This document shows, piece by piece, positions 1-7,126 of a DNA stretch of 64,000 bases. This DNA comes from Pseudomonadota bacterium. GTDB taxonomy: Bacteria; Pseudomonadota; Gammaproteobacteria; Pseudomonadales; Oleiphilaceae. How positions within the stretch are numbered: position 1 is the first letter of the stretch; each line of letters starts with the position of its first letter. Position numbers and translations under genes: made by a program. Location: the NCBI GenBank assembly GCA_002747395.1, contig PDPE01000040.1, positions 1 to 64,000 of the forward strand, written 5' to 3'. The notes under the pieces are model-generated. The model saw only the letters and a list, made by a program, of their open reading frames with translations, ran no database searches and had not been told where the DNA came from.

Positions 1-16
1 CTCAACCGAGGCGCGA

Positions 17-44
17 ATTATACAGCCGACACCCTCTTTGTCAA
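17..44 (-). promoter_or_regulatory. Strong sigma-70 promoter, P2 of a leftward tandem pair
   Basis: On the minus strand a perfect -35 TTGACA (39-44) and a perfect -10 TATAAT (17-22) are separated by 16 bp. The -10 is followed by a GC-rich discriminator (TCGCGCC), the hallmark of stable-RNA promoters. Transcription would leave the window to the left. The served gene is not visible; an rRNA or tRNA operon is the inference. Confidence 0.75.
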
Positions 45-133
45 TCCCTTTTTTTACTTCCCTTCCCTTTCTCTTCTTTCCCTTCTCCCTCTCAACTCCA
101 CCTCAAACAGCTTCCTCTCTGAAGGAGCCGCGC

Positions 134-161
134 ATTATATACCTCTCCTCTACACCGTCAA
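134..161 (-). promoter_or_regulatory. Strong sigma-70 promoter, P1 of a leftward tandem pair
   Basis: Minus-strand -35 TTGACG (156-161) and -10 TATAAT (134-139), spacer 16 bp, again followed by a GC-rich discriminator (GCGCGGC). An A/T-rich stretch at about 165-190 sits where an UP element would be. The distance to the second promoter is 117 bp, close to the P1-P2 spacing in Escherichia coli rrn operons. This supports an rrn-type leader leading out of the window. Confidence 0.7.
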
Positions 162-357
162 GCAGTTTGTTGAAAAAAGTTTAAATAAACTGTCTTCCAA
201 CATACAACATACAGAGCCAAACCATTTACGATCTAATAAAGAGAACTATGCCCTGGCCTGGCGCTGCACACTTGAAATGCACACCAACAAACAAATGCGA
301 CGATGTCCAGCAACCAGAACCAGGACAAAACCGGCAGACACCAAAACAAAACCGGCT

Positions 358-1332
358 CTAACCGGCTTGCTCGCGCCTTTTAGCCATTTTCATCGCCTTG
401 CGCCTGGCAATAACTTTGGCTGCGTCGCCGCCCACATGCTGCTCGCCACGCTGTTCTGCCAGCCTGATCTGACGCTCTCGCTCAGCGTAGCGCTTTTTTT
501 GTTCAGGCGTACTTTTGTCAAAACAATGAGGACAACTTACCCCGACAACGTAGTGCTCACTTTTTTTATCTTCTTCCGTAATGGGATGGCGACAGGCATT
601 ACACTGATCGTAGCGGCCTTTTTCAAGCTTGTGATTTACAGATACACGATTATCAAATACGAAACACTCACCTCGCCATAGCGTCTCTTCTTCGGGCACC
701 TCTTCCAGGTATTTCAATATGCCACCTTCCAGATGATACACCTCTTCAAAGCCCTTCTCCTTCAGCAAGCCGGTAGACTTCTCGCAACGGATACCGCCGG
801 TACAGAACATTGCCACCTTTTTGTGCTTTTCAGGGTCAAGATTTTCTGCAACATAACCGGGAAATTCTCTGAAGCTCTCGGTTTCAGGATTAATTGCCCC
901 CTCGAAGGTGCCAATATTGACCTCATAATCATTACGAGTGTCAACCACCAAAACATCCGGGTCTGAAATTAACGCATTCCAGTCACCAGGCTTTACGTAG
1001 GTACCCACGACCTGCCTGGGGTCTATTCCTTCAACCCCCATGGTAACAATTTCCTTTTTCAGTTTAACCTTGGTTCGACTGAATGGAATTGAGTCATCAT
1101 AAGACTCTTTAAAGGAAAGATCCGCCAGTCTGGCATCGGATTTCAACCAGTCAAGGAGGTTGTCCACCCCTTCACGACTACCGGCTACAGTTCCGTTGAT
1201 TCCTTCTTTCGCGAGCAACAACGTACCCTTCACCCCGTTTTTCAACATCACATCCAACAAAGGTTCCCGAAGCTCATTGAAATTTTCCAGGGTGACAAAC
1301 TTATACAGTGCACAGACAACAATTTTAGACAT
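358..1332 (-). CDS. trhO: tRNA uridine(34) hydroxylase TrhO (rhodanese family)
   Basis: TrhO (YceA) performs oxygen-dependent hydroxylation of tRNA uridine 34 to 5-hydroxyuridine, the first step to cmo5U/mo5U wobble bases. The 324-residue protein has the family layout: an N-terminal acylphosphatase-like domain (about 1-95), a rhodanese domain (about 115-215) with active-site loop CTGGIRC at 177-183, and a C-terminal Cys-rich part with two CxxC pairs (about 244-247 and 267-270) followed by a basic tail. The ATG is preceded by AAGGTAATAGA. It is a single gene divergent from the WS/DGAT gene. Length and motifs are normal, so the assignment is firm. Confidence 0.94.
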   Translation of the reverse strand: MSKIVVCALYKFVTLENFNELREPLLDVMLKNGVKGTLLLAKEGINGTVAGSREGVDNLLDWLKSDARLADLSFKESYDDSIPFSRTKVKLKKEIVTMGVEGIDPRQVVGTYVKPGDWNALISDPDVLVVDTRNDYEVNIGTFEGAINPETESFREFPGYVAENLDPEKHKKVAMFCTGGIRCEKSTGLLKEKGFEEVYHLEGGILKYLEEVPEEETLWRGECFVFDNRVSVNHKLEKGRYDQCNACRHPITEEDKKSEHYVVGVSCPHCFDKSTPEQKKRYAERERQIRLAEQRGEQHVGGDAAKVIARRKAMKMAKRREQAG

Positions 1333-1708
1333 TCTATTACCTTTTTAATGCGTTCCGGAACGTAAAACCGGAGCAGTTTTTTGGAGCGGAAATTGTAATG
1401 GAAATTGCACCAATTACCAATAGAGAGACCACCCACAGCACCTCCCATAAAATACACAAGCATACAAATGAAAATCGTCTGGCGAGTTTTGAAAGGGAAG
1501 AGAGTCACAGCCGCCAGAAGTAAATATCACAAAACCGCCGTATGCCAGGTGACACGCAGTGAATCAAAAAAAACCGGAAACAACCGAAATCATCACAGAA
1601 TATAATTTGCACTCAGGTATAATCTCACGCACGAGGGAGATGGAGCACATCATTCTTACCACTGCTCCTTTCGGGACAAACAATAAATAAAATTCAGGGA
1701 ACATAAAG
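1333..1708. other. Intergenic region between divergent trhO and WS/DGAT
   Basis: 376 bp without a gene. It holds the putative trhO promoter at 1392-1420. On the plus strand there are two TATAAT hexamers 17 bp apart (1601-1606 and 1618-1623), either of which could serve as a -10 for the acyltransferase gene, though no good -35 goes with them. The rest shows no clear structure. Confidence 0.4.
1392..1420 (-). promoter_or_regulatory. Putative sigma-70 promoter of trhO
   Basis: On the minus strand TTGGTA (1415-1420) and TACAAT (1392-1397) are 17 bp apart, about 60 bp upstream of the trhO ATG. This is pattern matching only. Confidence 0.4.
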
Positions 1709-3142
1709 ATGAGCAGAGTAAATATTTTAGACGCCTCCTGGTTGGCTGTAGAATCAGAGAACACCCCGATGCACGTTGCAAATCTGCAAATTTTCTCTTT
1801 ACCCGAGAATGCTCCGGAGACTTTTCTTCGGGATCTGGTCGCCCGAATGAAGGGTGATTGCCAGGTGGTTCCGCCATGGAACCTGAAGTTGAAAAACCCG
1901 AGCCGGCTCGCGCGGATTGTCAACCCGTGCTGGGTCAAGGATGACAAGATTGATCTCGACTATCATGTGCGACACTCGGCGCTGCCAAAGCCCGGTGGCG
2001 AGAGAGAATTGGGCATACTTATTTCCCGCCTGCACTCGCATCATATTGACTTCGGTCGCCCTCTATGGGAATGCCATGTCATAGAAGGCCTGGAAAATAA
2101 TCGCTTTGCCATGTACACAAAAATGCACCACTCTCTGATAGACGGAATCAGTGGTGTCAAATTATCGCAACGAATACTGTCCAGCGACCCCAATGAAGTC
2201 CGGGGAGTCGCACCCTGGTCCATTGGCCCCAGAAAAAAACCAAAGGGAACAACAGAAGAAACCATACCCACTTTTCAGGGTGCAGCGTTGCACGCATTTG
2301 AGTCAATACAACAACAGGCGTCCACCCTGCCAAAAATACTCAGCGCGATCACCCGCCTCGCTCAGGCTGCAACCCATAAACGGGATGAACTGGCTGCTCC
2401 ATTCGTCGGGCCGCAGTGCTCACTTAATGGCAGGGTAGCCGGTGCTCGCCGCCTGGCAACGCAACAGTACCAATTGGAAAAACTGAAAGACCTGGCTCAC
2501 AAAGTCGATGCATCACTGAATGATGTCGTGCTTTATCTTTGCGGTACAGCGTTACGCCGGTTTCTTCTCGAACAAAACAACCTGCCAGACGAGCCGCTCA
2601 CTGCCGGCATCCCTGTCAATATCCGCCCGGCGGATGATGACGGAACAGGAACTGCAATCAGCTTTATCATTGCCAGCCTGGCAACCGATATCGCCAACCC
2701 GATGGAGCGTTTGAAAGCCATCAAGGATTCCACCAGGGTCGCAAAGAAACATCTGCAAGGCTTGCCAAGAAGTGCACTGAATCAATACACCATGCTGATG
2801 ATGTCACCTTATATATTGCAACTGCTAACCGACATGGGTGGCAGAATGAGGCCAGAGTTTAACGTAACCGTATCAAACGTACCTGGCCCCACTGAGCCAC
2901 TTTATATAGACGGTGCGAAACTTGAAGCCATGTATCCGATCTCTCTTATTGCACACGGCGGAGCACTCAACATCACCTGTCTGAGTTATAACGGCTCCCT
3001 TAATTTCGGCTATACCGGGTGCAGGGAAACCCTTCCAAGCATGCAAAACCTGGCAGTTTACTCCGGTGAAGCATTGGAAGAGCTCGAAAACATCGTGTAC
3101 AAATCAGAAGCAGATCGCGCGAAAAAAACCGGCACAGCCTGA
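1709..3142 (+). CDS. Wax ester synthase/diacylglycerol acyltransferase (WS/DGAT)
   Basis: This bifunctional acyltransferase joins acyl-CoA to fatty alcohols (wax esters) or to diacylglycerol (triacylglycerol), making bacterial neutral-lipid inclusions at the inner membrane. The 477-residue protein carries the catalytic HHxxxDG motif at 140-146 (HHSLIDG), the preceding PLW motif near 118, and the conserved SLND motif near 270. The N-terminus (ILDASWLAVE, then NTPMHV) matches the start of the family. Length is normal for the roughly 450-500 residue family. A phasin gene faces it tail to tail. The acyl-ACP reductase-like gene at 10.3 kb and the alcohol dehydrogenase at 14.8 kb could supply its alcohol substrate (inference). 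Confidence 0.92.
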   Translation: MSRVNILDASWLAVESENTPMHVANLQIFSLPENAPETFLRDLVARMKGDCQVVPPWNLKLKNPSRLARIVNPCWVKDDKIDLDYHVRHSALPKPGGERELGILISRLHSHHIDFGRPLWECHVIEGLENNRFAMYTKMHHSLIDGISGVKLSQRILSSDPNEVRGVAPWSIGPRKKPKGTTEETIPTFQGAALHAFESIQQQASTLPKILSAITRLAQAATHKRDELAAPFVGPQCSLNGRVAGARRLATQQYQLEKLKDLAHKVDASLNDVVLYLCGTALRRFLLEQNNLPDEPLTAGIPVNIRPADDDGTGTAISFIIASLATDIANPMERLKAIKDSTRVAKKHLQGLPRSALNQYTMLMMSPYILQLLTDMGGRMRPEFNVTVSNVPGPTEPLYIDGAKLEAMYPISLIAHGGALNITCLSYNGSLNFGYTGCRETLPSMQNLAVYSGEALEELENIVYKSEADRAKKTGTA

Positions 3143-3174
3143 CAACGGCCAATCAACCAAAAGTTGCCGTTTAA

Positions 3175-3210
3175 ACCAGCCCCGCTCAGGCGGGGTCTGG
3201 CCTGGTTTTT
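3175..3210 (+). terminator. Intrinsic terminator after WS/DGAT
   Basis: A GC-rich stem, CCAGCCCCGC paired with GCGGGG-t-CTGG around a TCAG loop, is followed by CCTGGTTTTT. It lies 33 bp after the acyltransferase stop codon. Confidence 0.7.
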
Positions 3211-3295
3211 GATCTTCCGCGACGCTTTTGCGACCTTTGGCTCTGATTTGCGGCACCTCTATTCAGAAACAGCCATCGTTCGGAAAAGGCCGTCA

Positions 3296-3329
3296 TAAAA
3301 AAACAGGAGGCGAAAAACCTCCTGTTTTT
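3296..3329. terminator. Bidirectional terminator between WS/DGAT and phasin
   Basis: A perfect stem AAACAGGAGG/CCTCCTGTTT (3301-3310 and 3318-3327) has a 7-nt loop, with A-run on the left and T-run on the right. It can therefore end transcripts from both convergent genes. Confidence 0.8.
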
Positions 3330-3349
3330 CTGTTTTCTGAAGAAAGGGA

Positions 3350-3763
3350 CTAGGCCGTTGCCTCTTCCTTTTTCCCGGTTACTTCTTCTTTCTTTTCGGC
3401 TGCACTGCGAGCAGCCTTCCTGGCGGCCGCCTTTACTTCTTCCGCTGCTTCTTCGACTTTTTCTGCCGCTTCTTCGACTTTTTCTACCGCTTCTTCTACC
3501 TGGCCTTCCACCTTGACAAGCAGGTCAGAAGTTGCTGTCGCCAGTTTATCGTTCAGATTGCGAATAAATGAATAGGCATTTGCCATCGCATCATTATGCA
3601 TTTCACGTACCCTGGTGACAGAATAGGCTTTCGCTTCTGCTTCCATTTTTTCAGCGTACTCGAAAGACTTTTCAGCCAGCATTTTATGTTGCTCTTCAAC
3701 AGCATTGATGCCCCTGGCAACAGTTTCCTGAATTTGTTCCTGGAATGATTTCAATTTTCCCAT
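3350..3763 (-). CDS. Phasin-family granule-associated protein
   Basis: Phasins coat polyhydroxyalkanoate or neutral-lipid granules. The 137-residue protein has no signal peptide. Its N-terminal 85 residues form a helical phasin-like domain (FQEQIQETVARGINAVEEQHKM, broken here as a typical amphipathic helix, with YAEKMEAEAKAYS after it). The C-terminal 50 residues are an Ala/Glu/Lys-rich tail with a 7-residue repeat (EEAAEKV type), as seen in PhaF-like tails. The repeat is also visible at DNA level as 21-bp units around 3430-3495. The gene faces the WS/DGAT gene, so it may coat wax or triacylglycerol bodies as well as, or instead of, PHA. Family assignment is moderately sure; the granule type is inference. 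Confidence 0.75.
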   Translation of the reverse strand: MGKLKSFQEQIQETVARGINAVEEQHKMLAEKSFEYAEKMEAEAKAYSVTRVREMHNDAMANAYSFIRNLNDKLATATSDLLVKVEGQVEEAVEKVEEAAEKVEEAAEEVKAAARKAARSAAEKKEEVTGKKEEATA

Positions 3764-4067
3764 AATAAATCTCCTGTGCGATTACAATTCCCTGAAATGC
3801 AAGAGCAGTACAGCGTTAGAAATAAATGCCCAAACAACCCCGGATTCCACTGAAAGATAGCCTTTTGTATTAGAATATTCATACTAATAGCCTGCTACCC
3901 CCAACCGTTTATTTTCAGTAAGTTATCTTTATAAGGGGAGCCTGAGAAAAGTGGTTGCTGCAAGAAAATTCGCTACGGTTGGTTCAACTCTGTACTACAC
4001 TCTCCACTGCAGCTATGATTACTTTTCCATGCCATTCACAAGAACACAAAAAACAAGGTGAATCAAA
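3764..4067. other. Intergenic region between divergent phasin and pap
   Basis: 304 bp without a gene. An inverted repeat TATTAG-N10-CTAATA (3868-3889) could be an operator shared by both genes. Nothing else is clear. Confidence 0.35.
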
Positions 4068-5573
4068 ATGTTTGAAGCGGCAGAACTCGGTCGAAAAATT
4101 GGCAAGAAAACATACAAGGAAACTCTTCCTGACTTACGAGCGAAACTGTTGCAAGCTCAATTCGCGTTGGGTAGCACCAGGTTTCCCGTACTGATTATTG
4201 TCGAGGGTGTAGACAATGCGAGCAAGGGCGAAGTCATTAACAAACTGAATGAGTGGCTTGATACTCGCGGTCTCGAAGTACACGCATTCGGACACAAAAC
4301 TGACGAAGAAGATGAACGCCCGCGTTTCTGGCGCTATTGGCGATGCCTGCCTGCGGCAGGCAGAATCGCCATATTTTCAAGCTCCTGGTACACAGGAACC
4401 ATTTATCAACGAACTTTCGGAAATATCAATAAGACCAGGTTCGATCGACACATGCGTCGCATCGCTTTTCTTGAGCGATCCCTGTCCCAGGGCGATATGC
4501 TGATACTCAAATTCTGGTTGCATATGTCGAAAGGACACCAGAAAGACACCTTCCGGAAGCTGTCAAAAGATAAAAAACAAAAAATCATGGTATCCAGTCT
4601 GGATACAGCCTTGCACAAGCACTATGACTCACATATCAGGGCCGCCGAGCAAGCAATCAGACTCACCGATCAGGCTTCCGCACCCTGGATGATTGTCGAG
4701 GCAGAAGACGAGTATTATCGGGATCTGACCATCGCCCAAACCATTCTGCAAGCAGTTGAAAACCTTGCCTCCGGTACAGCCGCTCACCATGAAACTGCCG
4801 CACCGAAAATTGAAATGGTCGATGCACAGTCCGAGTTGACGACAGTGCTTGACAGTGTTGACCTGACACAGACCATAAGCAAGGCGAAGTATAATAACAG
4901 GCTCGAAAAACTGCAGTCCCGATTAACCAAATTGAGTTGGGATGCCTACCATAAAAAAATCACCTCTCTTATGGTATTTGAAGGATGGGATGCCGGTGGC
5001 AAGGGCGGAGCAATCAGGCGAATCATGCAAGCCGTTGATGCCCGTATCGCACGGGTTATCTCTATCGCCGCACCCACAGACGAAGAGAAGGCACACCATT
5101 ATCTTTGGCGTTTCTGGCGCCACATTCCCCGGGCGGGGCGCATCGTCATATACGACAGAAGCTGGTACGGAAGAGTGCTTGTTGAACGGGTGGAAGGCTT
5201 TGCTTCCGAAAATGACTGGCGTAGTGCCTACCTGGAAATCAACGACTTTGAAGAACAGTTTTGTGAGCATGGTGTGGTTTTTAACAAGTTCTGGCTGCAC
5301 ATTGACAAAGACGAGCAACTCGCCAGGTTCAAGGAACGTGAGCAAGTCCCCTATAAAAAACACAAAATTACCGACGAGGACTGGCGTAACCGTGAAAAGT
5401 GGGACGAATACGAAGAGGCTGTCAATGAAATGGTCGTTCGTACCAGCACCCCTTATGCACCCTGGACGATTGTTGCCGGCAATGATAAAAAACTGGCAAG
5501 ACTCACGGTACTGGAAAAGGTCTGTGACTCGTTGGAAAGGGCACTGGAGCAGCACAAAAAGCAAAACAGATAA
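4068..5573 (+). CDS. pap: Polyphosphate:AMP phosphotransferase (class II PPK2)
   Basis: This enzyme uses polyphosphate to phosphorylate AMP to ADP. The 501-residue protein has two fused PPK2 domains. The C-terminal domain (about 270-500) has an intact Walker A (FEGWDAGGKGG, about 304-314) and the lid and Walker B region YDRSWYGRVLVERV. The N-terminal domain (about 10-240) has a degenerate P-loop (VEGVDNASKGE) and SSSWYTG instead of DRSWYGR, so it is probably regulatory or structural, as in other class II proteins. The start is supported by AAGGTG upstream. It sits alone between a phasin and thrB. It may link polyphosphate stores to adenylate supply, alongside the phosphate genes at 17-20 kb. 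Confidence 0.93.
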   Translation: MFEAAELGRKIGKKTYKETLPDLRAKLLQAQFALGSTRFPVLIIVEGVDNASKGEVINKLNEWLDTRGLEVHAFGHKTDEEDERPRFWRYWRCLPAAGRIAIFSSSWYTGTIYQRTFGNINKTRFDRHMRRIAFLERSLSQGDMLILKFWLHMSKGHQKDTFRKLSKDKKQKIMVSSLDTALHKHYDSHIRAAEQAIRLTDQASAPWMIVEAEDEYYRDLTIAQTILQAVENLASGTAAHHETAAPKIEMVDAQSELTTVLDSVDLTQTISKAKYNNRLEKLQSRLTKLSWDAYHKKITSLMVFEGWDAGGKGGAIRRIMQAVDARIARVISIAAPTDEEKAHHYLWRFWRHIPRAGRIVIYDRSWYGRVLVERVEGFASENDWRSAYLEINDFEEQFCEHGVVFNKFWLHIDKDEQLARFKEREQVPYKKHKITDEDWRNREKWDEYEEAVNEMVVRTSTPYAPWTIVAGNDKKLARLTVLEKVCDSLERALEQHKKQNR

Positions 5574-5599
5574 ACGGGTTGCCATTCCGTCACCTGTCC

Positions 5600-5641
5600 G
5601 GGTGCCGTTGCCTGATAAATAAAATCCGGGAACCGGCACCC
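5600..5641. terminator. Possible hairpin between convergent pap and thrB
   Basis: GGGTGCCG (5600-5607) pairs with CGGCACCC (5634-5641) over a 26-nt loop. There is no T-run, so function as a terminator is weakly supported. Confidence 0.3.
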
Positions 5642-5678
5642 CATGCAACACAACCCGACTGGAAAAAGACGGGCAAGA

Positions 5679-6650
5679 TCAGCAACCGAGGTCAAACGCA
5701 GCCAGTATCGCCTCCACTTTCAAGCGGTATTCATCCGGGCTTTTGGCAATATTGCCCTGAACGGCATTCCCCTGATAACCCGGAAGGTGCCAGCTCACCA
5801 GGCGGCTTATCCAGAACCTGGTTGCAGCCAGCAAAAGAAAATCTGGCCAGCAGGCCTGGCTGGACTCGGGCCAACCTGCAATGCTTTGATAGGACTGCAC
5901 CAGACTGGTGATCCTTGCCTGATCGTACTCTCCTCGAACCATATCAAAACACCATTCATTTGCCGCGACGGCGAGATCAAACAGCAAATAGTCTTCACAG
6001 GCGTGATAGAAGTCGATCAGGCCAGTGATCCTGTCACCCGAAAACAACAGGTTGTCACGAAACAGATCGCCATGAACCAGCCCCACCCTGCACTGCTTCC
6101 ACCCTCCCTGGCGGGTTTCAATATAGTCGATGACACGCTCCAGCAACGCCTGATCACCAAAAGACGACTGCTGGCACAATTTGTGGTAATTTGAGTACAT
6201 CCACCGGACTGTCCTCACCGGAGGGCGCGTCAGATGCCCGACATGCTTCACTTGATGAAGCCTCGCAACCATGATTCCGACCTGTTGGCATTGCAACACG
6301 CCGGGCTCTTTTATCTCATGCCCCGTCAGGCAAGGGAACAGCACCGCCGGCCTGGAGGCCAACAGTTGAATGGTCTGACTGTTCAAATCCGGTACCGGGG
6401 CTGGCACCGGTAAACCTTGAGATGCCAGAACAGTCATGTACTCCATAAAAAAAGGCAGTTCTTCTTTTTTCAGTGTTTCGAAGAGTGTCAATACCCACCT
6501 TGCTTCCCTGCCATCAAGATCAGTGGTAACAAAGTAATTGCTGTTTTCGATTCCCTGACCAATGGCTTCGAGCCGAACGAGTCTGCCCAGGGCATAACCA
6601 GCCAACAGGGCTTCCACCTCTTTTTCTGTCACCGGGGTAAATACTGCCAT
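5679..6650 (-). CDS. thrB: Homoserine kinase (ThrB, APH-fold type)
   Basis: It phosphorylates homoserine in threonine biosynthesis. This is the aminoglycoside-phosphotransferase-like form found in Pseudomonas, not the GHMP form of E. coli. Visible motifs are GIENSNYFV near the start, the catalytic HGDLFRDNLLF loop (about 195-205) and the metal-binding IDFYHACEDYLLFDLA. I chose the ATG at 6650 (MAVFTPVTEKE, which matches the family start). An in-frame TTG nine bases earlier lies too close to the GAGGTA ribosome binding site. The gene follows the DUF2782 gene by about 65 bp on the same strand, a standard gammaproteobacterial arrangement beside polA. Confidence 0.92.
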   Translation of the reverse strand: MAVFTPVTEKEVEALLAGYALGRLVRLEAIGQGIENSNYFVTTDLDGREARWVLTLFETLKKEELPFFMEYMTVLASQGLPVPAPVPDLNSQTIQLLASRPAVLFPCLTGHEIKEPGVLQCQQVGIMVARLHQVKHVGHLTRPPVRTVRWMYSNYHKLCQQSSFGDQALLERVIDYIETRQGGWKQCRVGLVHGDLFRDNLLFSGDRITGLIDFYHACEDYLLFDLAVAANEWCFDMVRGEYDQARITSLVQSYQSIAGWPESSQACWPDFLLLAATRFWISRLVSWHLPGYQGNAVQGNIAKSPDEYRLKVEAILAAFDLGC

Positions 6651-6715
6651 ATCAGTCAATTACCTCAATCAACCACCTGGATCAACCACATCAATCCGTA
6701 TTTGCGGCCATCAGC

Positions 6716-7006
6716 CTACCACCTGAAAATAACCCAGGCTGGCACCAGCAGTTGAGATTTTTCTTCACGAATCCAGCCACCGCCATCGACTGGCACCAGA
6801 TAATACTCCGGCCCGTTGGCCGGTTTCACCTTAATTTCCTTTAAAACGCCGTTCACCCTGTATTCAAAAAATGTCTTGCCCTCGCCGTGGCGAATGGTAA
6901 TTTGAGGCTCACGAGGATCCACCCTGATTTCCTCTGCGGAAAGAGCACAGGCAAAAAGCAACAAAAACAGCGTGATTATGTTTTTTTTCATTGGTACTCT
7001 ACTCAT
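6716..7006 (-). CDS. DUF2782 small exported protein
   Basis: A 96-residue protein with a signal peptide (LLLFACALSAEE, cleavage near residue 24) and the conserved core of DUF2782: HGEGKTFFEYRVNG followed by IKVKPANGPEYYLVP. The function of the family is unknown. Its place between polA and thrB is conserved in pseudomonads and relatives. The ATG at 7006 has AGGA six bases upstream; the internal ATG at 6991 is an alternative that would still leave a signal peptide. It is likely cotranscribed with thrB and divergent from polA. Confidence 0.85.
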   Translation of the reverse strand: MSRVPMKKNIITLFLLLFACALSAEEIRVDPREPQITIRHGEGKTFFEYRVNGVLKEIKVKPANGPEYYLVPVDGGGWIREEKSQLLVPAWVIFRW

Positions 7007-7126
7007 CTTCTATCCTTTATGGATATCCTCGACAGATATCCCCGATATTTTATCCAGCCTGGCAAAACGCCTGCAAACCATGAATAACAGTCCGATCAAT
7101 GATACCAACAAAATGATAGCAAAAAT

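Larger units (their letters stand above)
1..357. other. Non-coding left edge: promoter region
   Basis: No gene is supported here. The stretch holds the two leftward promoters at 17-44 and 134-161. A strongly pyrimidine-rich plus strand at 45-115 would give a purine-rich leader RNA on the minus strand. The remaining part, 190-357, is the downstream flank of trhO and shows nothing else that I recognise. Confidence 0.6.

Noticed and set aside
4923..5651. Minus-strand open frame of 242 codons
   Set aside because: Lies opposite the conserved C-terminal domain of pap and shows no family likeness.
5643..6194. Plus-strand open frame of 183 codons
   Set aside because: Antisense to thrB, whose motifs are complete.
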